Assembly: GCF_030060925.1 (NCBI RefSeq)
Contig: NZ_CP045455.1
Coordinates: 744,001 to 808,000, forward strand
Source: Spiroplasma sp. SV19
GTDB lineage: Bacteria; Bacillota_I; Bacilli_A; Mycoplasmatales; Mycoplasmataceae
Reading direction: 5' to 3'
DNA length: 64,000 bases
The notes under the pieces were generated by a model, which ran no database searches, was not told where the DNA came from, and was given only the letters and a program-made list of their open reading frames with translations. Below, piece after piece: positions 1 to 11,003 of the stretch. Each line of letters starts with the position of its first letter. The stretch's first letter is position 1. The position numbers were made by a program, and so were the translations under genes.

Positions 1-159
<159 letters not shown>

Positions 160-224
160 CTACTTGTTCTCCTCTACTTACTTTAATAACTTAGTCTGCA
201 ATAAAACATTGCATACTTACTCAT

Positions 225-253
225 ATTTTACAACCTTACCCCTTAATTTGCAA
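225..253 (-). promoter_or_regulatory. Promoter of gap
   Basis: Read on the minus strand, TTGCAA (-35) is separated by 17 bases from TAAAAT (-10), about 70 bases upstream of the gap start codon. Spacing and sequence fit a sigma-70-type promoter. It lies in the short gap after the preceding gene, which shows no clear terminator. Confidence 0.6.
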
Positions 254-293
254 GAAATTTAGAAAATATCCAAATAAAGCGAGGTCAAAATAC

Positions 294-932
294 TTAGAAA
301 TCTTCGTTGTGAAGCAAAAAGTCACTTTGTTCATCAGTTACTTCTTCAAATAACAACGGATCACCATATAAATCTAACGCAATGGCCTCAAAAGCTAACA
401 TAGAATTTGCTTGTTTTAGTTTGTCAAATTCTTTCATATCCATGGCGTAATATTCTGCCATTTCCGTTAGTTCTTGCTCTACTTCTGTTCGTGGCTTATG
501 TTTTAACAAACTAAAAGAAGCTTCTAAACTACGATAGGCCGAATCATCTTTTGCTGTTGCCCCATGAACAAGTAAATATTCTGCAAGAACTTTTTGCTTT
601 TGCTCTTTTAAAATATTAAATTTTTCTAATGGTAAATAATGTTTATCAATAAAAGCTTCTTTGTCTTGTTGTCATTCATTTAAAAATAAAATTCGATGTA
701 AGTCACATTCAAAACATTCAAATTTAAATTTATCATCAGGATCTGGTTTATCATAATTAAACCAATAATTTTTAATTAAATATTCCTTTTTGTTTTTTGT
801 TATTACTTTAATTCCAACTTGTGGTTGATACTGATACTTTTGCACATCTAAATATAAAATATCTTGCACATTATTGTCTTGATCATATCCTTTAAAAAAA
901 TATTTATGTAGTTCGTACTTCGACATAGTCAT
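294..932 (-). CDS. Hypothetical protein downstream of dnaI
   Basis: A 212-residue protein interrupted by one in-frame TGA (Trp) at 672-674. The chosen start MTMSKYELHK has AGGAGA seven bases upstream; an ATG one codon earlier is possible. The start lies inside the end of dnaI, overlapping by about 29 bases in another frame, so the two are translationally coupled. The N-terminal half is rich in Tyr, Lys and Asp and includes a two-cysteine stretch (FECFECD). The C-terminal half is acidic and helical (EVEQELTEMAEYY). I do not recognise a family. Position suggests a partner of the dnaB-dnaI replication genes, but this is only inferred from the operon. Confidence 0.8.
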
Positions 933-1815
933 CATCACTTCTCCTACTATTTCCAATTAATTCCAATTCAGTTGCCAATCCGCGAATCCGATCAACAATT
1001 CGCAACGCTTTCACTTTATTAATCTCTTTATCACTAATTTCATTTTTAACATTTGCATAAATTGTTGTTAATGCAGTTGTTGTAAAATTAGAAGAAAAAA
1101 AAGTTGGTAACTGCCGACTAATCCGATCATTAAGAATTCGAAATAATAAATCATCACGAACTCATGGTGAAACTGTTTCTCCCCCAATGTCATCTAAAAA
1201 TAAAACATCAGCGCGCAATAAATCATAAACCAAAGAAGATTCGTTACTAAAAGTATTAAATGATTCTTTTACGCGGTTAATTAAATTAATTACTGAAATA
1301 AAAGCAACTTTTCGATTATTGTTTGCTAATACATTAGCTAATCTAATTAATAAATAAGTTTTCCCAACCCCCGGCTCACCATAAATGTACAATCCTTTTT
1401 GGCGTTGCCCCTTGACAAACTTAACCATTTCGCCAATAATATGATGCATATTATTAAAATTTTCATCTTTCTTAATATCACTTAAGCGCAGCTTTAATAA
1501 CTCATCACTAAAATCATAATAAAGATAATTATTTTTAACTTTATTTATTTCATTCAACGCTACCATATGGTTACACTCAATTCGCGTTAAGAATAACTTA
1601 TTATCTTCCTTTTTAAAATAATATTTATAGCCTTTAAATTGTTGCTGACATAATGATAAATCTGGCGCTGATTCACAACGATGATAACTATTCAAATATT
1701 CTTCAAAGAGCAAACTAAACTTTTCATAATCATTGACATCAAAAGTAATTGTTTGCAAATTAAGCATTAACTCTTCATTATTCTTAATTTGTTCTAACAA
1801 ATTTAGTTTTACCAT
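904..1815 (-). CDS. dnaI: Primosomal helicase loader DnaI
   Basis: AAA+ ATPase that loads the replicative helicase DnaC at the origin and at restarted forks. The protein is 303 residues, close to the usual 300-310. It has an N-terminal region with Cys and His residues (HRCE, SLCQQ, ECNH at about 45-83) resembling the zinc-binding DnaI N-domain, Walker A GEPGVGKT at 146-153, and Walker B VLFLDDIGGE near residue 205. One TGA Trp codon follows shortly after Walker B. The ATG has GGAGG upstream. It lies 25 bases downstream of dnaB, and its 3' end overlaps the next gene, so the three form one operon. Confidence 0.93.
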
Positions 1816-1840
1816 TCCTGCGCCTCCTTTTAAAATTATA

Positions 1841-3082
1841 TTACAAGTTTTTTAAATCATCTAATAATTGGTTAAGATCAACTTTTTCTTCCTTTTGTTC
1901 TTGCCGCTTTTGTTCATAAAGCTTATTATATTCTAACATTGCCATATTATTTTTCACTGTTGTTTCTTTTAATTTATAAGTATTGCTTTTAATTGTTTCT
2001 TTTGCAATTTTATTTTTTTGTGTTTTCGCATAGGCGCTTCGCAAATGTCTCATCGCTTTATCGACTGTATCAATTTGTAATTGATTAAAAGTATTGGCAA
2101 TTTTTTCACAATACTTTCTTTCAATTCGATGAGAATTTTTAAACCAAACATATTCAATTAAACAATTTACAACACCTGGTTTTAACGAATAATTAATAAT
2201 TAAATCACGAATTAAATCAACTTCCATGGGGGTTGGTTTTGTGTTTTCTCGTAGTAAAGTTAAATATTCAATTGGATCAATTGAAGTCATTTCATTAATC
2301 TTTGCTTCCAACATGCTTGTTGGCTTTGCCACATTTTCCTCATTAACAATTAAATTTAATTGATCTCCTGTAATTTGTTTTTGCAGAATTGTTTTTTGAT
2401 GAAAGTCAGATAATAATTGTTGAAATTTTTCATAATTAAAAATCCGTTTTTGTTCAATTAATTCAATACTCTTATAAATAAAAATAGCAAGATTATTTGT
2501 TAAAACATGATAATAATTTGCTAATTGAATAATTTTTTCACGATACGGTAAATACAATTTATGATTGGCATTTTTAGTTGCTAAGTACTTGTCAATGTAA
2601 ACAAAATCTAAATTAACATTAGTAATCTTTAATTGTGGAGATGTTTCATTAACAGGAAGAGAATAACACTCTTCAATAAACTTGGCTCTAATAATTGTAA
2701 AAGATTTTTCCCCCACAGCATTTAATAAGTAATCGCTTAAAACCTTATTTTCAAAAAAAGCAATACCCGACACTGGTAATTGCGGTTTTAAAATATGGTG
2801 CTTCCCTTTTTCACGTTTCAACACTTTTAAAAGACCAATTATTTCTAATTTATTTTTTGCTGTTAAAAACTCTTCGTATGTCATTTGTAATAGTAATAAA
2901 AGATGGTCTAATTGATATTTAATATTTAATTCTAAAATAAAATCTTGCGCGGTAAAAGCAATATATAACATATGTGCTTTATCACCAATAAGAGGACGAT
3001 ATAAACATAAAAGGAGCATACGTTCATCATCTGATAATTGGTTTTCTTGCTTTATTAAATATGTAGCCTCTTTTTCCAACAT
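1841..3082 (-). CDS. dnaB: Replication initiation and membrane attachment protein DnaB (DnaB/DnaD family)
   Basis: Firmicute-type DnaB co-loader, acting with DnaI to place the replicative helicase on DNA. The protein is 413 residues from the ATG of MLEKEATYLIKQ, which has AAGGA upstream; a GTG six codons earlier is also open. The N-terminal region (LSDDERMLLLCLYRPLIGDKA) is typical winged-helix DnaB/DnaD sequence. The middle segment (IEYLTLLRENTKPTPMEVDLIRDLI, here shown in part) matches the DnaB_2/DDBH2 pattern, and a Lys-rich coiled tail ends the protein. It is the first gene of the dnaB-dnaI operon, behind a promoter that overlaps a DnaA box. Confidence 0.88.
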   Translation of the reverse strand: MLEKEATYLIKQENQLSDDERMLLLCLYRPLIGDKAHMLYIAFTAQDFILELNIKYQLDHLLLLLQMTYEEFLTAKNKLEIIGLLKVLKREKGKHHILKPQLPVSGIAFFENKVLSDYLLNAVGEKSFTIIRAKFIEECYSLPVNETSPQLKITNVNLDFVYIDKYLATKNANHKLYLPYREKIIQLANYYHVLTNNLAIFIYKSIELIEQKRIFNYEKFQQLLSDFHQKTILQKQITGDQLNLIVNEENVAKPTSMLEAKINEMTSIDPIEYLTLLRENTKPTPMEVDLIRDLIINYSLKPGVVNCLIEYVWFKNSHRIERKYCEKIANTFNQLQIDTVDKAMRHLRSAYAKTQKNKIAKETIKSNTYKLKETTVKNNMAMLEYNKLYEQKRQEQKEEKVDLNQLLDDLKNL

Positions 3083-3155
3083 TTTTTCACATTCCTTCAC
3101 TTAATCATTAATAATATTACAACTAACAAATAATAAGTAAATATAAATTACCAAA

Positions 3156-3183
3156 ATTATAATATCTTTTTAGTTATCCACAA
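3156..3183 (-). promoter_or_regulatory. Promoter of the dnaB-dnaI operon, overlapping a DnaA box
   Basis: On the minus strand TTGTGG (-35) is followed after 16 bases by TATAAT (-10). The plus strand at 3174-3182 reads TTATCCACA, a perfect match to the DnaA box consensus, and it covers most of the -35 element. Bound DnaA could therefore compete with RNA polymerase. The overlap is seen directly; the regulation is inferred. Confidence 0.6.
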
Positions 3184-3191
3184 GTATTTTG

Positions 3192-3213
3192 AATAAAAAT
3201 ACTTATTTTTATT
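3192..3213 (-). terminator. Possible weak terminator after folT
   Basis: A nine-base inverted repeat (AATAAAAAT / ATTTTTATT) with a short loop lies just after the folT stop codon. It is AT-only and lacks a clear following T-run on the minus strand, so efficiency is doubtful. Confidence 0.35.
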
Positions 3214-3247
3214 AGATTTTTGAAAGTTTTACACATATAAACAATTT

Positions 3248-3940
3248 TTAATGATTCGGAGAACTACGTTTTTTAAATTTAATTGGCACGAATGATAATG
3301 TTTTGTTTTGAGCACACCATAAAGTAATACTGTGCCGTGTTGTAATTAATTTATATAAAATGGTAAAACTAGAAATTGTCATTGGTAAATAAATTGCCAT
3401 TTGGATTGGAAACTTAATTGCTTTTGCAATAAATGTTACGCCTAACACAACTGAATTTCAACCAATTGAATATAACCATAAGACATTAAACCCAAACGAA
3501 ATTAACACAAAAGCAATGATGTATAACATAATTGTTTTTACAACTCAAAATTTCTCACTTTTAAAAAGAAAAACAATGCTACCCATTAAACCATAAAAAG
3601 CAAGATTAAAAGCAAAACCACCATGGTAGGTTCCTTGAATATTAACTAACGATCCTAAAGTATCAGTTGCAATGCCACTTAAAACACCAAAAAAAGGTCC
3701 AAATAACATTCCAACAACAAAAATTAAAAAGTTACCTAATGCTAATGCAATTCCTCCCGTAATTGGAATTGTATACCCAATTAAATTTGTTAAAATAACT
3801 GATAATGCAATTAATAAACTTGTTACGGTAATTGTCAGAATATTAATTTTTTTTAAATTCTTATAATCTAATAAAACACCCAGTCCAAGGAAGAACCCAA
3901 TTCCCAACCAAGCGCCAATATTTGTTAATAAATACAACAT
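3248..3940 (-). CDS. folT: ECF transporter S component, folate family (FolT-like)
   Basis: A 230-residue integral membrane protein with about six hydrophobic segments and two TGA Trp codons in the C-terminal half. Segment TVTSLLIALSVILTNLIGY and the later LALGNFLIFVVGMLFGPFFG / GIATDTLGSL pattern are typical of ECF substrate-binding (S) subunits, which capture a vitamin and dock on a shared EcfA-EcfA'-EcfT module. The ATG is three bases after the folC stop codon, and its ribosome binding site (GAGAGG) lies within the last codons of folC. Co-transcription with folylpolyglutamate synthase points to folate as the substrate; this specificity is inferred from context. The shared energy-coupling genes are not in this window. 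Confidence 0.8.
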
Positions 3941-3943
3941 ATT

Positions 3944-5068
3944 TTACATCCTCTCTAAATAAAACTGATATACTAACGGAATAAAATACAACGACCCACA
4001 AACTAAAATATTTTTTGTCTTGTTTTGCAATAATAATTTTTTTCAATTTTTTACTTTATTATGAAAATTAATGTTCGTAATATCTCACGACATTGGGTGT
4101 TTAAAAGCAGTAATATACAAATTTGTCCCAAAATGTTCTTTTAACAACATTAAATTTTGCAAATAATCTTTCTTTTGTGCTGATGCATATAGTACTAATA
4201 CTTCATCATGGTTTAAATTATTTAGCATTTCAAATGTATGAATGCAAGCACGAATTCCTTCGGGATTATGTGCACCATCAATAATAAAATACGGGTTTTT
4301 ACTCAATTGAGTAAAACGACCCAAAACCGGATTTACTTTAAAAAGTGCATAATTAATTTTAAACTTAAAAAATGTCAAAAACTTAATTACTAGTCCAACA
4401 TTAAATTCTTGATAATAATTAATTGCTTGCGGATAAACTTCGCTTGTAATAATTCTATCCGAATTAAGATATTTTGTAATAACAGAAAAATATTTTTGAC
4501 AATTTGCACTAATAAAAAGTTTACAATCATTTTTAACAATCCCAACTTTATTTTGAATAATACTTTCTAAACCAGTCCCTAAAACTTCAGTATGATCATA
4601 ATCAATTGAAGTTAATAACACCGCTAATTGATTATTAAAAACATTAGTTGCATCTAATCGTCCACCAATCCCAGCTTCAATTACAGCAACTTCAATTTGC
4701 TGTTCTAAAAAATATTTAATACAAATTAAAACTCAAATCTCAAAAAAGGTTAGTTGATAAGTTTTAATTTCTTCTTTAATACTCTTAATAATTCGTTTTA
4801 AATCATTATCACTAATAATGTCATTATTAATTTTAATTCGTTCATTGTGTTTTAAAAATGCTGGCGAAGTAAAAAGGCCAACTTTTTTATAATTTAACAT
4901 TAATTGTCGTTGCAAATAATTAGAAACAGAACCCTTCCCATTAGTTCCAACAACATTAACAACTTGAATTTTATCTTGTGCATTATGATATTTTTCTGCT
5001 AATAGTTTTGCTAAATTATATTCTTTCTTAAACAAAGCAGCTTTAAAAAGTTGTTTTTTAACAACCAT
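3944..5068 (-). CDS. folC: Folylpolyglutamate synthase / dihydrofolate synthase
   Basis: Mur-ligase-like enzyme that adds glutamate to folates, trapping imported folate in the cell. The protein is 374 residues, somewhat short for the family, with several TGA Trp codons. It shows the P-loop VVGTNGKGSVSNYLQ at about residues 40-54, SPAFLKHNERI, the AGIGGRLDATN motif, SIDYDHTEVLG, and IIDGAHNPEGI in the C-terminal domain. The ATG follows the uvrA stop by only three bases, with AGGAAAA inside the end of uvrA. Together with the downstream FolT-like transporter it suggests salvage of external folate. Confidence 0.93.
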
Positions 5069-5071
5069 TAA

Positions 5072-7918
5072 TTATTTTTCCTGATTCAATAATGGTTTTA
5101 GATATTGTGCCGTATAACTAATATCACTTTTTACTGCAATTTGTTCTGGGGTTCCTGTTGCAATAACAGTGCCACCACCAATACCACCTTCTGGTCCTAA
5201 GTCAATAATATAATCTGCTACTTTGATCACATCTAAGTTATGTTCAATTGTAACAACTGTATCACCATTGTCCACAATTTTATTTAAAACTAATAATAGC
5301 CGCTTAACATCATCAACATGTAGCCCTGTTGTTGGTTCATCTAATAAAAATAATGTTTTACCTGTTGTTCGTTTTAGTAAAAAAGTTGATAGCTTAACTC
5401 GTTGTGCTTCTCCCCCTGATAATTCAGTTGCTGATTGTCCTAGTTTGATATAACCTAAACCAACTTCTTGCATTGTTCCTAACTTCTGACTAATCTTTGG
5501 TTGTTTTGCAAAAAATTCACAAGCCTGGTCAACTGTCATTTCTAAAACATCATAAATATTTTTATCTTTAAACTTAACTAATAATGTTTCATCATTATAT
5601 CTTTTCCCTTCGCAAACTTCACAAGGCACATAAACCGTTGGTAAAAAATGCATTGAAATTTTAATAATTCCATCCCCTTGACAATTCTCACAGCGTCCTC
5701 CCGGAACATTAAACGAAAATCGTCCTTTTAAATAACCACGGGCCTTTGCTTCGTTTGTATTTGCAAATAAATCACGAATGTCATCAAAGACTGAGGTATA
5801 TGTCGCTGGATTACTTCGCGGCGTTTTTCCAATTGGGTCTTGTGAAATATTAATAACTTTATCAATATTATCAATCCCAACAATTTTGTCATGCGCTCCA
5901 GGGCGATCAGTTGCTAAACCAAGATTCTTCTTAATTCCTTTTCATAAAATCTCATTCATTAAAGTTGACTTCCCACTACCAGAAACTCCTGTTAAACAAA
6001 CAAATTTATTTAAGGGAATTATTACATTGATATTTTTTAAATTATTTTCACGTGCTCCTTTAATTTCTAATGTTAAACTATTCCCACCACGACGTTTGCT
6101 TGGCACCGCAATTGCTAATTCACCAGTTAAATATTTTCCGGTAATTGAATTTCGACTTTGCTTAATATCATCAACACTTCCAGTTGCAACAACTTCACCA
6201 CCATTAATTCCTGCCCGCGGTCCAATGTCAACAACATAATCACTTGCACGAATCGTATCTTCATCATGTTCAACAACAATTAAAGTATTTCCTAAGTCTC
6301 GTAGACTTTTTAATGTTTCAATTAATTTGTCATTATCACGTTGGTGTAATCCAATTGATGGTTCATCTAAAACATATAGGACTCCGGTTAACTGACTTCC
6401 AATTTGCGTTGCTAATCTAATCCGTTGTGCTTCTCCCCCTGATAAAGTTGAAGCATTACGTGACAATGTTAAATAACTCAAACCAACTCGATTTAAAAAA
6501 TCAAGGCGATTAACTAATTCGTTAATTACTAATCGCGCAATTTCTTGTTGTGACTCAGTTAAAACTAAATTTAAAATTTCTTTTAGTTCATCTTCAACTG
6601 ACAAGTCAGTAAAATCAGAAATACTAATATTATTAATTTTTACTGATAACGGAATTTCATTTAACCGTTTCCCCTGACAAGTTCCACATTTTTTATCTGT
6701 CATAAACTGCTTATAATATTCACGAGCAGTTTCACTAGAAGTTTCGGTATAACGTCGCTCAATTAATTGTCCAACTCCTTCAATATAATCATATCCACGC
6801 ATAATATTTCCGCTTGCTGTTTTAAAATTATATTCAATTGGTTCATCACTACCGTGAATTAAATATCCCAATTGCTCTTTTGTTAAATCACTAACTGGTT
6901 GTTCTAAAATAATATGATAGTGTTCGGCAAGAACTTTAAATTTTTGTCATTCAATATTTGTTGTATTAACAATATTTTTTAAATAAACAATTGCTCCTTG
7001 CAATATTGATAGTTCGCGATTTGGAATTAATAAATCCTCATCAACTTCTAATTTTACACCTAATCCCTTACATTCATTACAAGCTCCAGCTGGTGAATTA
7101 AAAGAAAATAATCGTGGTTCTAATTCTGGAATCACAAACCCACAAATATTACATGAATAATTTGTTGAAAATAGTGTTTCTTTTTGTTGATCAACAAAAT
7201 CAATCTTTACTAAAGCATTCCCATACTTTAGAGCAACTTCAATCGCATCATGAATTCGACTTAATAACTCTTCTGAATTCTTGTACACTAACCGGTCAAT
7301 AATAATGTCAATGTTTTGTCGTTTGTTTTTATCTAATTCAATTTCTTCATCCAATGTTTTAATTTCGCTATTAACTTTTACCCGAATAAAACTTTCTTGT
7401 TTTAACCGTGCAAATAAATCTTTAAAACTACCTTTTTTATCACGCACAACTGGTGATAAAATCATAAATTTTTCTCCTTCACTTAAAAGCTGTTTTAAAT
7501 TGTTAATAATTTCTTTAATTGTCACTGACTTAATAACACCATGCCCATTAATACAATAAGGAGTTCCAACCCGTGCATATAATAATCGTAAATAATCATA
7601 AATTTCAGTTACTGTTCCAACTGTACTTCGTGGATTATGACTAGTTGTCTTTTGATCAATTGAAATTGCTGGTGACAACCCATCAATTGCATCAACATCT
7701 GGTTTTTCATTACCACCTAAAAATTGACGAGCATAACTTGACAAACTTTCAATATAACGACGACGACCTTCCGCATAAATAGTATTAAAAGCTAATGATG
7801 ATTTTCCACTCCCTGATAAACCAGTAAAAACAACTAATTTATCTTTTGGAATCTGAACATCTATATTCTTTAAATTATTTTCACGTGCTCCTTTAACAAC
7901 AATTCAATCTTTTCCCAT
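5072..7918 (-). CDS. uvrA: Excinuclease ABC subunit A
   Basis: DNA-damage recognition ATPase of nucleotide excision repair. The protein is 948 residues, the usual length. It begins [19 protein letters not shown] (the W is TGA), with Walker A GLSGSGKS at 33-40. Further features are a Cys-pair zinc module (CNICG ... CNECKG), the signature [23 protein letters not shown], the second Walker [10 protein letters not shown], a second zinc module (CENCQG ... CEVCEG), [12 protein letters not shown] and [17 protein letters not shown] precedes the start. In many bacteria uvrB is adjacent; here uvrB lies 25 kb away. It heads a folC-folT transcription unit. Confidence 0.97.
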
Positions 7919-8000
7919 TTTTTCACCTTCTTAATTATTATTTTATAAAAATAACATAGTAAAATGATATTATTTTTTAAAACAAATGCAAATGTAATTC

Positions 8001-8027
8001 AAAAAAAATCTAACATTTACTGTCAGA
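8001..8027 (-). terminator. Rho-independent terminator
   Basis: On the minus strand TCTGACA, a five-base loop GTAAA, then TGTTAGA is followed by eight T residues. The seven-base stem has one G-U pair. It lies just after the stop codon of the gene ending at 8037 and separates it from uvrA. Confidence 0.8.
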
Positions 8028-8036
8028 TTAATAAAA

Positions 8037-8360
8037 TTAGTTAAGTTCTGTAACAATTTGGCTTACTTTATTTTCAATAAAATAGGCGTATTCTTTAACT
8101 AATTCTTCTTGTCCTTCTAAGAAGAATAAAATTTTCATGATTTTCTCTTTTAGTTCTGAAACTTCTTCATCACTGCTATAATTTTCAATAAAATAAATTT
8201 CAACTAATTGTTCGGCAATTTCTTCATCAGCAACTGATTGCTCATAATAGTTATTGTAATTAGCTTCATTTAAAATTTCACCAACAAAATCTCGAAAAAT
8301 TTTATCATCATTAATTTTCGTTTTAATTTCTAATAATAATTCTTTTAATTCTGGTTTCAT
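8037..8360 (-). CDS. Small acidic hypothetical protein
   Basis: A 107-residue acidic, probably all-helical protein beginning MKPELKELLLEIKTKI, with no Trp, no Cys and no membrane segment. Stretches such as SDEEVSELKEKI and QEELVKEYAYFIENK suggest amphipathic helices. AGGGAGG lies close upstream of the ATG, and a strong terminator follows the stop. It sits between uvrA and another unknown gene. I do not recognise a family. Confidence 0.75.
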   Translation of the reverse strand: MKPELKELLLEIKTKINDDKIFRDFVGEILNEANYNNYYEQSVADEEIAEQLVEIYFIENYSSDEEVSELKEKIMKILFFLEGQEELVKEYAYFIENKVSQIVTELN

Positions 8361-8404
8361 ATTTTCCTCCCTTTTTTGTGTCTACATATATTGTACTATA
8401 TAAA

Positions 8405-9058
8405 TTAATTATTTTCTTGTTTAAATAATTTGTTATATTGTTCCAAATAATTTTCTCGCTTAGTAATAATTTTGGCCAGATCTTCATCAATCATTGTTTG
8501 TTTTTCCAAAAATTGACTCTTTTCATTTTCAAATGGTTTTAAGACACGAATTACAATCTTTTGTAACCGTAATACCAATTCTTGATTATCCAATAATTGA
8601 ATTGAATTTGTTAGAACCTTCTCATAATTGAAACCAGCTAAAGAAGCATTTGCTGGTCCAACTAATTTTGTCCCATTTTTTAAAAGCATTCGTTGTAATC
8701 GATCATATTCATCATCAAAATAATTTCGTTTAACATAAAACTCAACTTCATTTTTAAATTCCTGACCATTTTTCCCATTTTTCCGGTGAAAAACATTCCG
8801 ATTATTACCTGTTGTATATCCTTTTGCAATTAAATTTGATAAGTCAGTTGTTAAATCAATATTTTGCTCAAGTTTTGCTTTCAGAATATAGAACACTCGT
8901 AAAACATAGCCAATAAAAACCTGATTATTTTGCTCACTAAAATCATAGTATTTTAAAATATCTAAGCAAAGCATAATGTCACTTTGTAATGCTTGTGCCT
9001 GATAACGCTGATACAACTGTGTTAACTCATCAACTAAAACTTGAATATTGTTATCCAT
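8405..9058 (-). CDS. Hypothetical protein
   Basis: A 217-residue soluble protein starting MDNNIQVLVDELTQLYQRY, with GTAGG before the ATG. It is helix-rich, has a basic central loop (FHRKNGKNGQEFKNE) and ends in a charged coiled-coil-like tail (KRENYLEQYNKLFKQENN). No catalytic motif, signal peptide or membrane segment is visible. It stands about 20 bases downstream of the GIY-YIG gene on the same strand and may be co-transcribed with it and the ABC-F gene. Function unknown. Confidence 0.75.
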   Translation of the reverse strand: MDNNIQVLVDELTQLYQRYQAQALQSDIMLCLDILKYYDFSEQNNQVFIGYVLRVFYILKAKLEQNIDLTTDLSNLIAKGYTTGNNRNVFHRKNGKNGQEFKNEVEFYVKRNYFDDEYDRLQRMLLKNGTKLVGPANASLAGFNYEKVLTNSIQLLDNQELVLRLQKIVIRVLKPFENEKSQFLEKQTMIDEDLAKIITKRENYLEQYNKLFKQENN

Positions 9059-9081
9059 CCTACCTCCACTTTATGTTTCTA

Positions 9082-9381
9082 TTATGATTTTACCACATCT
9101 GTTCCCATTACAAATGATAAATCAATCTTTTGCTTTTGCAAAAAATTAATTTTATCAACCCGTGATAACTGCTTAAAAGTTGCTTCACGTTGCATTGCTG
9201 CTGAGCGCGTGTCATATTCTTCACTATAAATTATTTTAACTGGTCTGCGCTTTAATAACGCCGTATACTTTGCACCGTTTCCAAGGTTATGTTCTTGCTC
9301 ACGACGAACTAAATCAACCGTATACCCAGCATATAATGTTTTATCGGCACAAACTAAGACATAAAAATAATGTTTTTGCAT
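9082..9381 (-). CDS. GIY-YIG domain protein (YhbQ/UPF0213 type)
   Basis: A 99-residue single-domain protein of the GIY-YIG nuclease superfamily. The YVLVCADKTLYAGYT segment near the N-terminus corresponds to the GIY...YIG strands, followed by the conserved Arg (RREQEHN) and the Lys/Tyr-rich part GAKYTALLKRRPVKIIY with the glutamate in SEEYD. Members of this small group are thought to act on DNA, but the cellular role is not well known. The ribosome binding site AGGAG overlaps the stop codon of the upstream ABC-F gene, so the two are coupled. Confidence 0.88.
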   Translation of the reverse strand: MQKHYFYVLVCADKTLYAGYTVDLVRREQEHNLGNGAKYTALLKRRPVKIIYSEEYDTRSAAMQREATFKQLSRVDKINFLQKQKIDLSFVMGTDVVKS

Positions 9382-9390
9382 AATTAGCTC

Positions 9391-10923
9391 CTATATCATT
9401 TTCTCAAAATCAAGTACTTTGTCTGCTCAATTAACACTAAAATTAATATCATGGGTTGTAATTAAAACAGTTCCTTCAAATGCTTGAATTGCTTCTAGTA
9501 ATGCTTCTTTAGCTAAAACATCAATATGATTTGTTGGTTCATCTAAAATTAGTAAACTACATGGTTCTAATGACAACGCTGATAACCGAACTTTCGTTTG
9601 TTCTCCTCCAGATAACTTTGTCATTTGGTTTTGCATTAAAGTACTTTTAACTCCAAAATTTGCTAAAATACTACGAATTCGTCCTTCTTCAAGATCAGGA
9701 TATAAATTTTTTAAATACTCAATTGGCGTCATATCTATCATCGCTTCAATTTGATGAAAATAAGCAATAACAACACCATTACCAAGTTTTAAAGTTCCCC
9801 CTAACTTTGGAAGACTTCCTGCCAAAGTATTTAAAAAAGTTGTTTTTCCAATTCCGTTATATCCTCGCACAATACATTTTTCTCCATCACGAATATCAAA
9901 TGTTAAAGGTTGAATTAATGGAAACTGATAACCAATCTCTAATTTTTCGGCACTAACAATTGTTGTACTTGCTGGTCGCTTATATTTAAAACTAAACTTT
10001 GGTTTCGTTAATTCATGACGTTTTTCAATAACATCCATTTTCTCAATTTGTTTTTGGCGTGACTGTGCACTTTTCGCCGTTGAAGCACGTGCCTTATTTT
10101 TTGCAACATAAGTTTCTAATTTTTTAATTAATCGCTCTTGGCCTTTTTGGGCTTTATCATACTGTTCGTTTTTTAATTCACTTAATGCTAAGTACTGCTG
10201 ATAATTTCCAACATAACGATTAATTGTTAAATTCTCAATTGCATAAATAACCTTTGCAACTTTATTAATAAAATCAACATCATGAGAAACTACCAAAAAT
10301 GCTTTATCATAATTTTGTAAAAACTTTGCTAACCATTCAACTTGTTCTAAATCTAAAAAGTTAGTTGGTTCATCTAACAATAAAAAATCATTTTCTGATA
10401 ATAACAACTTTGCTAAAATAACTTTGCCCCGTTGTCCTCCCGATAATTCTAATAACTTAGTATTTAACTTTGTTGGGTCAATCCCTAATCCATCAACTAA
10501 ACTTCGAATTTCTTTATCAATTGTTTCAAACCCATTTTGGTCTAAATGTTCTTGCAGTTTTAAGGCCTTCACTAATTCATCTTCATTATAATTAACACTC
10601 ATTTTTTCATAAATATCATGAATTTTTTGTTCAATATCAAATAAATGTTGATATGTTAATTTTAAAAACTGATCAACTGTTAAACTACCATCTAACTCTT
10701 GATGTTGATCTAAATAACCAATTTTAACTTTTGGATGTAATTCAATCATACCTTGTTCAGGAGTAATTTTCCCATAAATTATCCTTAATAGCGTAGTCTT
10801 CCCGGTTCCATTAGCTCCAATTAATGCTAAATGTTCACCCTTATTGATTCGAACTGTTGCGTTCTTATATAAAACCTTTCCACCGTTAGCATGACTTAAA
10901 TTGTCAATATTAATTAAACTCAT
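9391..10923 (-). CDS. ABC-F family ATPase (ribosome-associated, YbiT/Uup-like)
   Basis: Soluble protein of 510 residues with two ABC ATPase domains in tandem and no membrane segments. The first domain has Walker A GANGTGKT at 36-43, signature LSGGQRGKV and Walker B LLLDEPTNFLD. A basic, helical linker follows (AKNKARASTAKSAQSRQKQ). The second has Walker A GYNGIGKT, LSGGEQTKVRLS and LLILDEPTNH. ABC-F proteins bind the ribosomal E site and modulate translation or give antibiotic protection; which applies here cannot be told. One TGA Trp lies near the C-terminus (FSVNWADKVLDF). An IS remnant lies upstream. Confidence 0.93.
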
Positions 10924-11003
10924 TTTAACCTCAATCCCTTATTCCAATATATAATTATACCTTATTTTAAAATAGAAATAAAATAAAAGTTTTATATAAA
11001 ATT

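Noticed and set aside
3100-3248. Possible replication origin near the DnaA box
   Set aside because: Only one DnaA box is present and neither dnaA nor dnaN is nearby; it fits a promoter operator better.
5223-7559. Plus-strand open frames inside uvrA
   Set aside because: They lack ribosome binding sites, are the reverse of conserved uvrA sequence, and have odd composition (shadow frames).
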